A program made the translations under genes and the position numbers. Below, in pieces: positions 50,872 through 59,928 of a stretch of 64,000 bases of DNA. The notes under the pieces were generated by a model. It worked only from the letters and a program-made list of their open reading frames with translations. It ran no database searches and was not told the origin of the DNA. Position 1 is the first letter of the stretch. Each line of letters begins with the position of its first letter. The stretch is taken from the NCBI GenBank assembly GCA_016702335.1, contig JADJEF010000018.1, positions 310,001 to 374,000 on the forward strand, given 5' to 3'. The DNA is from Rhodocyclaceae bacterium (GTDB lineage: Bacteria > Pseudomonadota > Gammaproteobacteria > Burkholderiales > Rhodocyclaceae).

Positions 50872-52521
50872 ATGCTGCAGCGTCTGGAAATTCGTGATTT
50901 CGTTATTGTTGACCGTCTCGATCTGGAGTTCTCGGAAGGCTTTGGTGCCCTCACTGGCGAGACCGGGGCCGGCAAGTCGATATTGATCGATGCTTTGTCG
51001 CTGGCGCTGGGCGGGCGGGCGGATGCCAGTGTGGTTCGTGCCGGGCAAGAGAAATCAGATGTCTGTGCGGAATTTTCGGTGGCACCCGGCAGCGAACTGT
51101 CGCTTTGGCTGGGCCAGCGAGATTTTTCTGACGATACCTGTCTTTTGCGCCGCGTAGTTGATGCCGGGGGGCGTTCGCGCGCTTACATCAACGGCGTCAG
51201 CACGACGCTTGGACAGTTGCGCGAGGTTGCCGACTTTCTGGCCGATATCCACGGGCAACATGCGCATCATGCCTTGCTTAGGGCGGATGCACAGCGCCTC
51301 TTGCTTGATGTGCATGCGGGCGCACAGGCGCTGGTCGCCGAGGTTGCCCAGGCGTACACGTCTTGGCGTTCGGCGGCGACGGCGCGAGCCAACGCTGAGA
51401 AAGACGTCGAGGCGAGCGCACGCGAGCGCGAATTGCTCGAATGGCAGATCAAGGAGTTAGCAGCGCTCGCCTTTGATTCGGTCGAGTGGCAGGATTGCGA
51501 GACAGAACATACGCGCCTTGGCCATGCGGTTGCCCTGATTGAAGCGGCAGGCAGCGCGCTCGCCGTTGTCGAGGACGGCGATGAGGCCGCCTTGCCGGCC
51601 TTGCAGCGCACGTCGTCACGTTTAAGCGATATGACCACCTTTGATCCTGCGCTTGGCGATGCCGCCAGCCTGTTTGAAGGTGCCTTGATCCAGCTAGAAG
51701 AAGCCGTCATGTCATTGCGTCGCTATCAGGAGCGCTTGGAGGCGGACCCCGGACGCTTGGCTGAACTCGATGCCCGAATTGATGCCGTGACCCAGATGGC
51801 CAGGAAGCATCGGATCGTGCCGGATGAGATTCCCGAGGTGTTGGCGCGCTTGCAGCGCCGATTTGACGAATTGACGTTGCATTCTGACCCGGCGGCGCTC
51901 GCCGAGCGTGAGGCGACGACTCGCAGCGCCTATGTCACCGTCGCCGCGAAGTTGTCCAAAGTGCGACTAAAAGCGGCAGCTCAGTTGAGTAAGGCGGTTA
52001 CCACGGGCATGCAGACTCTGGCCATGGAGGGCGGGGTGTTTGACATTGCCCTGGTGCCGCTGGATGAGGGGGCGGCCCATGGGCGGGAGGAAGTCGAGTT
52101 TTTGGTCAGTGCCAATGCGGGGCAGATGCCAAGGCCACTGGCCAAGGTGGCTTCCGGCGGTGAACTGTCACGCATTGGTCTCGCGCTACAGGTGATTGCC
52201 AGTCAGGCGAACCCAGCCGGGACTCTGATTTTTGATGAGGTTGACGTCGGTATTGGCGGACGCGTGGCGGAAATTGTGGGCAAGATGCTGCGTGAATTGG
52301 GGACCTCACGGCAGGTGCTCTGTGTCACCCACCTGCCACAGGTGGCCGCCCACGCCGATTGGCAGTGGTCGATTGCCAAGCGTGAGAAGGGTGGGGCGAC
52401 GCTATCGAGTGTGACCGTTCTCGACAAACAGGCTAGGGTGGGTGAGATTGCGCGGATGCTGGGCGGTGAAAGAGTGACGGAAACTACGCGCAAGCACGCG
52501 GCTGAGATGCTTCAGCGTTAA
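50872..52521 (+). CDS. recN: DNA repair protein RecN
   Basis: SMC-like ATPase for double-strand-break repair. Walker A GETGAGKSILIDAL near the N-terminus; paired coiled-coil arms in the middle; signature motif ASGGELSRIGLALQ and Walker B TLIFDEVDVGIGGRVAE at the C-terminus. Start ATG 50872 gives 549 residues; an in-frame TTG lies three codons upstream. Its stop overlaps that of the convergent fur gene by four bases. Confidence 0.96.
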   Translation: MLQRLEIRDFVIVDRLDLEFSEGFGALTGETGAGKSILIDALSLALGGRADASVVRAGQEKSDVCAEFSVAPGSELSLWLGQRDFSDDTCLLRRVVDAGGRSRAYINGVSTTLGQLREVADFLADIHGQHAHHALLRADAQRLLLDVHAGAQALVAEVAQAYTSWRSAATARANAEKDVEASARERELLEWQIKELAALAFDSVEWQDCETEHTRLGHAVALIEAAGSALAVVEDGDEAALPALQRTSSRLSDMTTFDPALGDAASLFEGALIQLEEAVMSLRRYQERLEADPGRLAELDARIDAVTQMARKHRIVPDEIPEVLARLQRRFDELTLHSDPAALAEREATTRSAYVTVAAKLSKVRLKAAAQLSKAVTTGMQTLAMEGGVFDIALVPLDEGAAHGREEVEFLVSANAGQMPRPLAKVASGGELSRIGLALQVIASQANPAGTLIFDEVDVGIGGRVAEIVGKMLRELGTSRQVLCVTHLPQVAAHADWQWSIAKREKGGATLSSVTVLDKQARVGEIARMLGGERVTETTRKHAAEMLQR

Positions 52522-52985
52522 ACCGGAGGGGGCGTGTCCCGATGGGGGCACTGTGGCTTGATGCAGTCAACATAAAGATAGAGCGCGTGATCGCTGACTT
52601 CAAAGCCGCGTTCCTTCGCGATGCAGGACTGCCGAGCCTCTATTTCTGGATCGTAGAACTCTTCGACACGACCGCACTGAAGACACACGAGGTGGTCGTG
52701 ATGGCTGCCCTCGTTGAGCTCAAAAATTGATTTTCCGGAATCAAAATGGTGACGCTTGAGCAGCCCCGCTTGTTCAAACTGAGTGAGCACGCGATAGACG
52801 GTCGCCAGACCAATGTCCATGTCATCAGCAATTAGCAGTCGATAAACGTCCTCGGCTGTCAGGTGCCGGCTGGTTTTTGCTTCGCCGGCCCGATGAAAGA
52901 GCTCAAGAATCTTGATGCGGGGAACGGTTGCCTTCAACCCGCTGCTTTTCAGGTTATCGGAGTTGGTGTCTTGGGTTTTGGGCAT
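52518..52985 (-). CDS. fur: Ferric uptake regulator
   Basis: Iron-responsive repressor. N-terminal winged helix (LKATVPRIKILELFHRA) and the metal-site signature SHHDHLVCLQCGRVEEF with the structural CxxC, plus a second cysteine cluster CIKPQCPHRD at the end. Length is 155 residues. It is divergent from bamE, an arrangement seen in many beta- and gammaproteobacteria. I see no clear Fur box in the 128-bp gap. Confidence 0.95.
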   Translation of the reverse strand: MPKTQDTNSDNLKSSGLKATVPRIKILELFHRAGEAKTSRHLTAEDVYRLLIADDMDIGLATVYRVLTQFEQAGLLKRHHFDSGKSIFELNEGSHHDHLVCLQCGRVEEFYDPEIEARQSCIAKERGFEVSDHALYLYVDCIKPQCPHRDTPPPV

Positions 52986-53113
52986 GATTCTCGCTCACAA
53001 GGCTTGGCAAACCATGGGTTCGCAGTGCCTGCATGATATAGTCTGCGTTGTCCAATGGGCGCGCCAGCAACTGTCTGGTTCGCTTCGTTTTATTCCCGTC
53101 CTGCTTGTCGGTT

Positions 53114-53593
53114 ATGCCCAAACTTTTGAATAGAAGTGCTTTGCTTGTTCTTGCTGGCCTGGTCGCGGGTGTCTCCGGGTGCTCCAGTTTCAGCGACATC
53201 CCTGACGTAACCTCAATGTTGAGTCCCTACAAGATAGATGTTCGTCAGGGTAACTACCTTAATCAGGACATGGTCGCCAAGCTTCGTGCCGGACAGACGC
53301 GCGAACAGGTTCGCTTCATTCTGGGGTCGCCACTGATCGAGGACGCTTTTCACTCCAATCGTTGGGATTACGTGTACCGCTTCAAACCGGGTATCGGTGA
53401 CGTGACTGAGCGGCACTTCGCGGTTTATTTTGAGGATGACAAACTGGTCAGGGTCAGTGGCGACGTGGTTCCCGATTCTGCCGAGGCGTCGGCGGCTGAT
53501 GCTAAAGCAGCTGAAAAACGTACCAAGATTATCGAAATTGGCGGAGCCGCCAAGGTTCAAGCGGCGGCCGAGGCAGGCACAGAAAAGAAGTAA
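53114..53593 (+). CDS. bamE: Outer membrane assembly lipoprotein BamE
   Basis: Small lipoprotein of the BAM complex that inserts beta-barrel proteins into the outer membrane. The signal peptide ends with lipobox VSGC (Cys23), followed by YKIDVRQGNYLNQDMVAKLRAGQTREQVRFILGSPL, the conserved SmpA/OmlA fold. The 159-residue length is at the upper end because of a C-terminal Ala/Lys-rich extension. ATG 53114 was chosen because the lipobox is well placed; the frame is open upstream. Confidence 0.95.
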   Translation: MPKLLNRSALLVLAGLVAGVSGCSSFSDIPDVTSMLSPYKIDVRQGNYLNQDMVAKLRAGQTREQVRFILGSPLIEDAFHSNRWDYVYRFKPGIGDVTERHFAVYFEDDKLVRVSGDVVPDSAEASAADAKAAEKRTKIIEIGGAAKVQAAAEAGTEKK

Positions 53594-53600
53594 GAAAGCC

Positions 53601-54416
53601 ATGGCGCAGACGACCAAAGTTCGGTTTGCCATTGCGGGCAGCGGTGGCCGCATGGGCCGCATGCTGATTGAAACGGTACTGGCAGACCCTTACGCACAGC
53701 TCATTGCAGCACTAGACGTTGAAGGCACCCCTGCAGTCGGGCGTGATGCCGGCGAGTTTCTGGGTATTGATACCGGCGTGAAAATCGCCAGCGATATGGA
53801 TGCCGCATTGGCTGTTTCGAATTGCCTGATCGATTTCACCCGACCGGAAGGCACATTGCGCCACCTTGACGCGTGCGTGAAACACAAGTGCGCTCTGGTG
53901 ATTGGCACGACCGGCTTCGATGCCGCTGGCAAGGCGGCTATTGCGCAGGCGGCGCAGTCGATACCCGTAGTGTTTGCCCCAAACATGGCGGTAGGCGTGA
54001 ACGCTGTTTTTAAATTGCTTGAGGTGGCCGCGCGCATTCTCGACGAGGGTTACGACATTGAGGTGATCGAGGCGCATCACCGGCATAAGGTCGATGCCCC
54101 TTCTGGTACTGCCTTGCGTATGGGCGAAGTGATTGCGCAAGCCTTGGGGCGTGATCTTTCCGAATGCGCCGTCTATGGTCGTGAGGGACATACTGGCGAG
54201 CGTCCGGCAACACAGATCGGTTTTTCCACGATACGTGGCGGCGACATAGTGGGTGACCACACAGTTTTGTTCGCCGGCACGGGTGAGCGTATTGAAATTA
54301 CGCATAAATCGGCGAGCCGTGTTTCGTATGCCACAGGCGCGGTACGCGCGGGAAAATTTATTCAAGGCAAAGGTGCCGGATTGTTCGACATGCAAGACGT
54401 TCTGGGCTTTCGGTAG
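53601..54416 (+). CDS. dapB: 4-hydroxy-tetrahydrodipicolinate reductase
   Basis: Second enzyme of the diaminopimelate/lysine branch. N-terminal NAD(P) site FAIAGSGGRMGRML; catalytic signature EAHHRHKVDAPSGTAL. Length is 271 residues from ATG 53601, seven bases after bamE. The order bamE-dapB-carA-carB is common in betaproteobacteria. A hairpin and possible -10 box follow before carA. Confidence 0.96.
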   Translation: MAQTTKVRFAIAGSGGRMGRMLIETVLADPYAQLIAALDVEGTPAVGRDAGEFLGIDTGVKIASDMDAALAVSNCLIDFTRPEGTLRHLDACVKHKCALVIGTTGFDAAGKAAIAQAAQSIPVVFAPNMAVGVNAVFKLLEVAARILDEGYDIEVIEAHHRHKVDAPSGTALRMGEVIAQALGRDLSECAVYGREGHTGERPATQIGFSTIRGGDIVGDHTVLFAGTGERIEITHKSASRVSYATGAVRAGKFIQGKGAGLFDMQDVLGFR

Positions 54417-54430
54417 GCTCTCCGATCGAC

Positions 54431-54461
54431 TATACTGCGTCGGTTTGTCCTCTGACAAACC
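54431..54461 (+). promoter_or_regulatory. Possible carA promoter and leader hairpin
   Basis: TATACT (54431-54436) resembles a -10 box, but no good -35 is visible. An eight-base perfect hairpin GGTTTGTC/GACAAACC with loop CTCT (54442-54461) lies in the leader, with no T tract. A regulatory role in carAB control is only suggested. Confidence 0.4.
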
Positions 54462-54489
54462 TCGCCAGAGTAATCGATAGGAGTTGATC

Positions 54490-55626
54490 GTGTCCCAACT
54501 GCCGCCAGCCACCCTAGTTCTCGCTGACGGAACTATTTTTCGGGGACAAGGAATAGGAGCCGTCGGCAGCAATGTTGGCGAAGTGGTGTTCAACACCTCG
54601 CTCACGGGCTATCAGGAAATTCTTACTGACCCATCCTATACCCGACAAATTGTCACCCTGACCTATCCGCACATCGGCAATTACGGTATCAACCGTGAAG
54701 ATTGTGAATCGGATCGTATTTATGCCGCCGGTTTGGTCATTCGTGATCTTCCCTTGCTGGCGTCCAATTTTCGAAGTGAACAGACGCTTGATGCCTACTT
54801 GCGTAGCGAAAACATTCTCGGTATCGCCGGGATCGACACGCGCAAACTAACGCGCATCCTTCGCGAAAAAGGGGCTCAGGCAGGTTGTTTAATGGCTGGT
54901 CCCGATATCGACGAAGCCAAAGCGCTTGAGGCGGCGCGCGCATTCCCGGGTCTTGCTGGCATGGATCTGGCCAAAGTCGTTTCGACCCAATCGGCTTATG
55001 AATGGACGGAGACCGAGTGGTCTCTGGGCGCTGGATACGGCAAACTTGGATCAGATTACGCACGATTCCATGTGGTTGCCTATGATTTTGGCGTCAAGCG
55101 CAACATTCTGCGGATGTTGGCCTTCCGCCGCTGTCGCCTGACCGTGGTGCCAGCGCAGACACCAGCAGCCGAGGTGCTGGCGATGAAGCCGGACGGTGTG
55201 TTCTTGTCCAATGGCCCAGGGGACCCGGAGCCTTGCGACTACGCTGTTGAGGCGATACGTGAGTTCCTTGAGCAGAAAATTCCCACCTTTGGTATTTGCC
55301 TGGGCCATCAATTGATGGGCTTGGCCGCTGGCGGGAGAACTCTGAAGATGAAGTTTGGCCACCATGGGGCCAATCATCCGGTCAAGGATTTGAAGTCCGG
55401 TCAAGTATTGATTACTAGCCAGAACCACGGCTTTGCCGTCGATTCATCGACGTTGCCGGCCAATGTTGAGGTGTCGCATGTATCTCTGTTTGACGGCAGC
55501 CTGCAGGGGTTGGCCTGGACGGATCGGCCAGCCTTGTGCTTCCAGGGGCATCCCGAAGCCAGCCCTGGGCCCCACGACGTTTCGTACTTGTTTGATCGGT
55601 TCATCGGAATGATGGAGAAACAATAA
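54490..55626 (+). CDS. carA: Carbamoyl-phosphate synthase small subunit
   Basis: Glutamine amidotransferase subunit that feeds ammonia to CarB for pyrimidine and arginine synthesis. N-terminal domain LVLADGTIFRGQGIG with NTSLTGYQE; class I glutaminase nucleophile in FGICLGHQLMGLA and the catalytic HPE-type QGHPEASPGP. Start GTG 54490 has AGGAG (54479-54483) six bases upstream and gives 378 residues. carB follows after 87 bp. Confidence 0.97.
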   Translation: MSQLPPATLVLADGTIFRGQGIGAVGSNVGEVVFNTSLTGYQEILTDPSYTRQIVTLTYPHIGNYGINREDCESDRIYAAGLVIRDLPLLASNFRSEQTLDAYLRSENILGIAGIDTRKLTRILREKGAQAGCLMAGPDIDEAKALEAARAFPGLAGMDLAKVVSTQSAYEWTETEWSLGAGYGKLGSDYARFHVVAYDFGVKRNILRMLAFRRCRLTVVPAQTPAAEVLAMKPDGVFLSNGPGDPEPCDYAVEAIREFLEQKIPTFGICLGHQLMGLAAGGRTLKMKFGHHGANHPVKDLKSGQVLITSQNHGFAVDSSTLPANVEVSHVSLFDGSLQGLAWTDRPALCFQGHPEASPGPHDVSYLFDRFIGMMEKQ

Positions 55627-55654
55627 TGATCCCCCACGTTTGCGGCCATGCCGC

Positions 55655-55680
55655 TGCACGGCCCCCCAAGGGGGCGTGCA
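55655..55680. repeat. Hairpin in the carA-carB gap
   Basis: Eleven-base stem with one bulged G and a three-base loop (arms around GCCCCCCAAGGGGGC). Similar C/G-run palindromes recur between genes of betaproteobacteria. It has no T tract and lies 34 bases before carB, so it may modulate rather than end transcription. Confidence 0.6.
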
Positions 55681-55713
55681 CCTCGCTTGAGGCGGTTCGG
55701 CACGAGGTGCGAC

Positions 55714-58700
55714 ATGCCTAAGCGGACGGACCTCCAAAGCATTCTGATTATCGGTGCCGGCCCTATTGTCATCGGCCAGGCGTGCGAGTTTGACTACTCG
55801 GGTGCGCAGGCGTGCAAAGCGCTGCGCGAAGAGGGTTACCGGGTCATTCTGGTTAACTCCAATCCGGCCACAATCATGACCGATCCTGGTATGGCCGATG
55901 CCACCTATATCGAGCCGATTACTTGGCAGGTGGTCGAGAATATCATCGCCAAGGAACGTCCCGATGCGGTGCTACCGACCATGGGCGGCCAAACCGCACT
56001 TAACTGTGCGCTCGATCTGGCCAAGCATGGTGTGCTGGAAAAGTACGGTGTCGAAATGATCGGCGCCTCACGCGACGCGATCGACAAAGCGGAGGACCGC
56101 GAGAAGTTCAAGAAAGCCATGACCAAAATTGGTCTGGGTTCGGCGCGCTCAGGCATTGCCCACAGTATGGAAGAGGCACAGCAGGTACAAGCCCTGATGG
56201 GCTTTCCGACGATCATCCGGCCGTCCTTCACGATGGGTGGTTCGGGGGGCGGTATTGCCTACAATCAGGAAGAATTCGTCGAGATTTGCAAGCGTGGTCT
56301 GGATGCCTCTCCGACCAGGGAGTTGCTGATCGAAGAGTCCCTGCTCGGCTGGAAAGAGTTCGAGATGGAGGTGGTGCGCGACCGCAAGGACAATTGCATC
56401 ATCATTTGCTCAATCGAAAACCTTGACCCGATGGGGGTGCATACGGGGGACTCGATTACTGTGGCCCCCGCACAGACGTTGACCGACAAGGAATACCAGA
56501 TCATGCGCAACGCCAGTATTGCCGTGTTGCGCGAGATTGGTGTCGAAACCGGCGGTTCCAATGTGCAGTTTGCGATCAACCCCGAAGACGGGCGCATGAT
56601 CGTGATCGAAATGAACCCGCGGGTATCGCGTTCGTCAGCGCTGGCCTCCAAGGCGACCGGTTTCCCGATTGCAAAGGTGGCAGCCAAGTTGGCTGTGGGT
56701 TACACACTTGACGAACTAAGGAACGACATTACCGGTGGGGCAACGCCTGCCTCATTCGAGCCCTCAATCGACTACGTTGTGACCAAGGTACCGCGCTTTG
56801 CGTTTGAAAAGTTTCCCTTGGCCAACGATCGCCTTACAACCCAAATGAAGTCGGTGGGTGAAGTGATGGCGATGGGTCGCAACTTTCAGGAGTCGCTGCA
56901 GAAAGCTTTGCGTGGATTGGAAGTTAGTGTTTACGGTCTGGATGAGATCGAGTGCGAAAAAGATGCCCTGGATCGCGAACTGGCGTTGCCTGGCCCGCAA
57001 AGGCTCTGGTATGTCGGGCAGGCGTTCCGTGAGGGCTACACCATGGATCAGGTGTTCAATCTGACCAAAATTGATCCGTGGTTCCTGGTTCAGATCGAAG
57101 ACATCGTTCGCACTGAAGAATGGTTGGCTTCGCAGACGCTTGCCGATCTCGACGCTTCGAAAATGCGTTCGCTCAAGCGCAAGGGCTTCTCCGACCGTCG
57201 CATCGCCGTCAAAGTTTCTGCAGGTGACAAGGTGACAGAAGCCGAAGTTCGTGAGCGCCGGCAAGCTATGGGCATTCGTCCGGTCTATAAGCGAGTGGAC
57301 ACGTGCGCAGCGGAGTTTGCCACTTCGACCGCTTATATGTACTCAACGTATGACGAAGAGTGCGAGTCGCGGCCCACAACAAACAAGAAAATAATGGTGC
57401 TCGGGGGCGGACCCAACCGCATCGGTCAGGGCATCGAGTTCGACTACTGCTGCGTACACGCCGCCCTGGCGATGCGTGAAGATGGCTACGAAACCATCAT
57501 GGTTAACTGCAATCCCGAGACAGTCTCAACCGACTACGACACCTCGGATCGCTTGTACTTCGAACCGCTGACACTCGAAGATATTCTCGAAATTGTGCAT
57601 GTCGAGGATCCGCACGGTGTGATTGTGCAGTTTGGCGGGCAAACGCCGCTGAAGCGCGCTCGTGAGCTTGAGGCGAATGGTGTGCGCATTATCGGCACCT
57701 CGCCTGACATGATTGATGCGGCGGAGGATCGCGAGCGGTTCCAGAAGTTGCTTCATGATTTGGGGCTGAAGCAGCCGCCCAATCGTACTGCCCGTAACGA
57801 GTCCGACGCAATTCGTCTGGCTGCCGAGATTGGTTACCCGTTGGTCGTGCGTCCAAGCTATGTGCTTGGCGGCCGTGCCATGGAGATTGTCCACGAGCAA
57901 AAAGACCTGGAGCGCTACATGCGTGACGCGATCAAGGTCTCGAATGATTCCCCGGTACTGCTCGACCGTTTCCTGAATGACGCGATTGAGGTGGACGTCG
58001 ACGCGCTCTCTGATGGGAAGCAGGTAATCATCGGCGGCATCATGGAACACATCGAGCAGGCAGGTGTGCACTCTGGTGACTCCGCGTGCTCACTGCCCCC
58101 ATTTTCCTTGTCTGCGGAAATTCAGGACGAGTTGCGTCGTCAGACCAATATGATGGCCAAAGGTCTCAATGTTGTTGGTTTGATGAATGTTCAGTTCGCT
58201 ATTCAAGGCACCGGCAACGATGCGGTGGTCTATGTGCTGGAGGTGAATCCGCGTGCCTCGCGCACGGTGCCCTTCGTTTCGAAGGCGACCAGTGTGCCTC
58301 TGGCGAAAGTAGCAGCGCGCTGCATGGCGGGCCGTTCGCTGCCGGATCAAGGCATCACCAAAGAGATTGTGCCGCCGTACTTTTCGGTTAAAGAGGCTGT
58401 TTTTCCGTTTATCAAATTTCCCGGGGTTGATACCTTGCTGGGGCCGGAGATGAAGTCGACCGGCGAGGTGATGGGGGTGGGTCGGACGTTCGCAGAGGCC
58501 TTCGTCAAGTCGCAGTTGGCGGCGGGTGAGCGCTTGCCAAGCGGTGGCAAGGCCTTCTTGAGTGTTAAGGCCAGCGATAAGGCCAAGGTTGTCGATGTGG
58601 CCCGCGAGCTGCACGGACTCGGGTTTGTCTTGGTCGCGACGCGAGGAACGGCAGCAGTGATCGCGGCCGCTGGATTGCCCGTTTCTTCGGTCAATAAAGT

Positions 58701-58944
58701 GACGGAAGGTCGGCCGCATATCGTCGATCTTATCAAAAACGGGGAAATCGCCATGGTGTTGAATACGGTCGACGAGAAGCGCTCGGCAATCACTGACTCG
58801 CGCTCTATACGTACCTCCGCACTCGCCGGAAAAGTTTCGATTTTCACCACGGTGGAAGGCGCACGGGCCGCTTGTACAGGGATGCACCATGCCGGCCTGG
58901 AAACCTATGCGCTACAGGCGCTGCACTCAGAATTGCAATCATGA
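55714..58944 (+). CDS. carB: Carbamoyl-phosphate synthase large subunit
   Basis: Synthesises carbamoyl phosphate from bicarbonate, ammonia and two ATP. Two ATP-grasp halves (GAGPIVIGQACEFDYSG near the N-terminus and GGGPNRIGQGIEFDYCC near residue 565) and a C-terminal allosteric MGS-like domain. Length is 1076 residues from ATG 55714, with GAGG seven bases upstream. An in-frame frame extension to 55648 runs through the intergenic hairpin and is not used. The stop overlaps the greA start. Confidence 0.97.
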   Translation: MPKRTDLQSILIIGAGPIVIGQACEFDYSGAQACKALREEGYRVILVNSNPATIMTDPGMADATYIEPITWQVVENIIAKERPDAVLPTMGGQTALNCALDLAKHGVLEKYGVEMIGASRDAIDKAEDREKFKKAMTKIGLGSARSGIAHSMEEAQQVQALMGFPTIIRPSFTMGGSGGGIAYNQEEFVEICKRGLDASPTRELLIEESLLGWKEFEMEVVRDRKDNCIIICSIENLDPMGVHTGDSITVAPAQTLTDKEYQIMRNASIAVLREIGVETGGSNVQFAINPEDGRMIVIEMNPRVSRSSALASKATGFPIAKVAAKLAVGYTLDELRNDITGGATPASFEPSIDYVVTKVPRFAFEKFPLANDRLTTQMKSVGEVMAMGRNFQESLQKALRGLEVSVYGLDEIECEKDALDRELALPGPQRLWYVGQAFREGYTMDQVFNLTKIDPWFLVQIEDIVRTEEWLASQTLADLDASKMRSLKRKGFSDRRIAVKVSAGDKVTEAEVRERRQAMGIRPVYKRVDTCAAEFATSTAYMYSTYDEECESRPTTNKKIMVLGGGPNRIGQGIEFDYCCVHAALAMREDGYETIMVNCNPETVSTDYDTSDRLYFEPLTLEDILEIVHVEDPHGVIVQFGGQTPLKRARELEANGVRIIGTSPDMIDAAEDRERFQKLLHDLGLKQPPNRTARNESDAIRLAAEIGYPLVVRPSYVLGGRAMEIVHEQKDLERYMRDAIKVSNDSPVLLDRFLNDAIEVDVDALSDGKQVIIGGIMEHIEQAGVHSGDSACSLPPFSLSAEIQDELRRQTNMMAKGLNVVGLMNVQFAIQGTGNDAVVYVLEVNPRASRTVPFVSKATSVPLAKVAARCMAGRSLPDQGITKEIVPPYFSVKEAVFPFIKFPGVDTLLGPEMKSTGEVMGVGRTFAEAFVKSQLAAGERLPSGGKAFLSVKASDKAKVVDVARELHGLGFVLVATRGTAAVIAAAGLPVSSVNKVTEGRPHIVDLIKNGEIAMVLNTVDEKRSAITDSRSIRTSALAGKVSIFTTVEGARAACTGMHHAGLETYALQALHSELQS

Positions 58945-59420
58945 GCGGAAAGATTCCATTGACTCTGCGTGGTGCCGAGATGTTGCGTGAAGAACTGCAA
59001 CGACTCAAATCGATTGATCGCCCAGCCGTAATCGCCGCGATTGCGGAAGCGCGCTCGCACGGCGATCTCTCTGAAAACGCCGAGTACGATGCGGCCAAAG
59101 AGCGCCAAGGTTTTGTGGAAGGGCGCATTAATGAGGTTGAAAGCAAGCTCTCGAACGCGCAGATTATTGACCCGGCATCACTGGATGCCGACGGACGTGT
59201 CGTTTTTGGAGCTACCGTTGACCTCGAGGAGGTGGCCAACGGCACCAACGTGACCTACCAAATTGTCGGGGACGACGAGGCAGATCTCAAGCATGGCAAG
59301 ATATCGCTGAACTCGCCAGTGGCTCGCTCGCTGATCGGCAAGTTTGCCGGGGATGTCGCCGAGGTTCAGGCGCCTGGTGGATTGCGTGAGTTCGAGATCC
59401 TCGACGTTCGCTACGGCTGA
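58941..59420 (+). CDS. greA: Transcription elongation factor GreA
   Basis: Rescues backtracked RNA polymerase by stimulating transcript cleavage. N-terminal coiled coil with the acidic tip (SHGDLSENAEYDAAKERQGFVEGRI) and C-terminal FKBP-like domain (LNSPVARSLIGKFAGDVAEVQAPGG). Length is 159 residues; ATG 58941 overlaps the carB stop as ATGA. It is convergent with yhbY across 60 bp. Confidence 0.97.
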   Translation: MSGKIPLTLRGAEMLREELQRLKSIDRPAVIAAIAEARSHGDLSENAEYDAAKERQGFVEGRINEVESKLSNAQIIDPASLDADGRVVFGATVDLEEVANGTNVTYQIVGDDEADLKHGKISLNSPVARSLIGKFAGDVAEVQAPGGLREFEILDVRYG

Positions 59421-59480
59421 GCTTTAGCTCGTCCTGATGGCGAGCATTGCTCAGGCGCCGAACCAAACTTACCGCAGCCG

Positions 59481-59906
59481 TCAGGCAGGTGGCCGGGCGC
59501 GTCGGCGAGGAGTTGCCGTTTTTTGCTTCGCTTTGTTCCGCGCTTCTGACGCGGCGGCGGCCTGTTTCTTTGTGGTGGGCTTCCCGGAGCCGTGCCGCCG
59601 TCCTGCCAGCGCCGACTTACCGTCGTCGGGGGATTCGGGCAGCGGGCGCCAGAGCACCAGCAAGTTACCTATATGCTGCACGTTGCCACAGTGCAAGGTG
59701 TTGCACACTTCGGCAATCAGATCGCCGCGCGTTTCGCGCTCGATGCCGTACAAACGCACCTTAATCAATCCATGCGATGACAGGCAGCGATCAATTTCGC
59801 TAAGCACGGTGGCTTGCAAGCCCTTCTGGCTGATGGAAACCACCGGATTTAAATGGTGGGCCTGGGCGCGCAGTTCGCGCTTTTGAGCGGGAGTCAGTTC
59901 TAACAT
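59481..59906 (-). CDS. yhbY: CRM-domain RNA-binding protein YhbY
   Basis: Small RNA-binding protein associated with pre-50S ribosomes. The CRS1/YhbY domain fills residues 1-95 (LTPAQKRELRAQAHHLNPVVSISQKGL, HGLIKVRLYG). The remaining 45 residues form a basic Ala/Lys/Arg tail not found in short YhbY proteins; its start (KSALAGRR, residues 97-104) is encoded by a diverged copy of the dispersed repeat. Divergent from rlmE across 22 bp, the usual yhbY-rlmE-ftsH order. Confidence 0.93.
   Translation of the reverse strand: MLELTPAQKRELRAQAHHLNPVVSISQKGLQATVLSEIDRCLSSHGLIKVRLYGIERETRGDLIAEVCNTLHCGNVQHIGNLLVLWRPLPESPDDGKSALAGRRHGSGKPTTKKQAAAASEARNKAKQKTATPRRRARPPA
59593..59622 (-). repeat. Dispersed 30-bp repeat, copy I (inside yhbY, diverged)
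   Basis: Sense orientation of yhbY but read in another frame from copies A-D (KSALAGRR). Core AAGTCGGCGCTGG is intact; flanks are diverged. Confidence 0.7.
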
Positions 59907-59928
59907 GACGCAATTTTAGCCCGATGCA

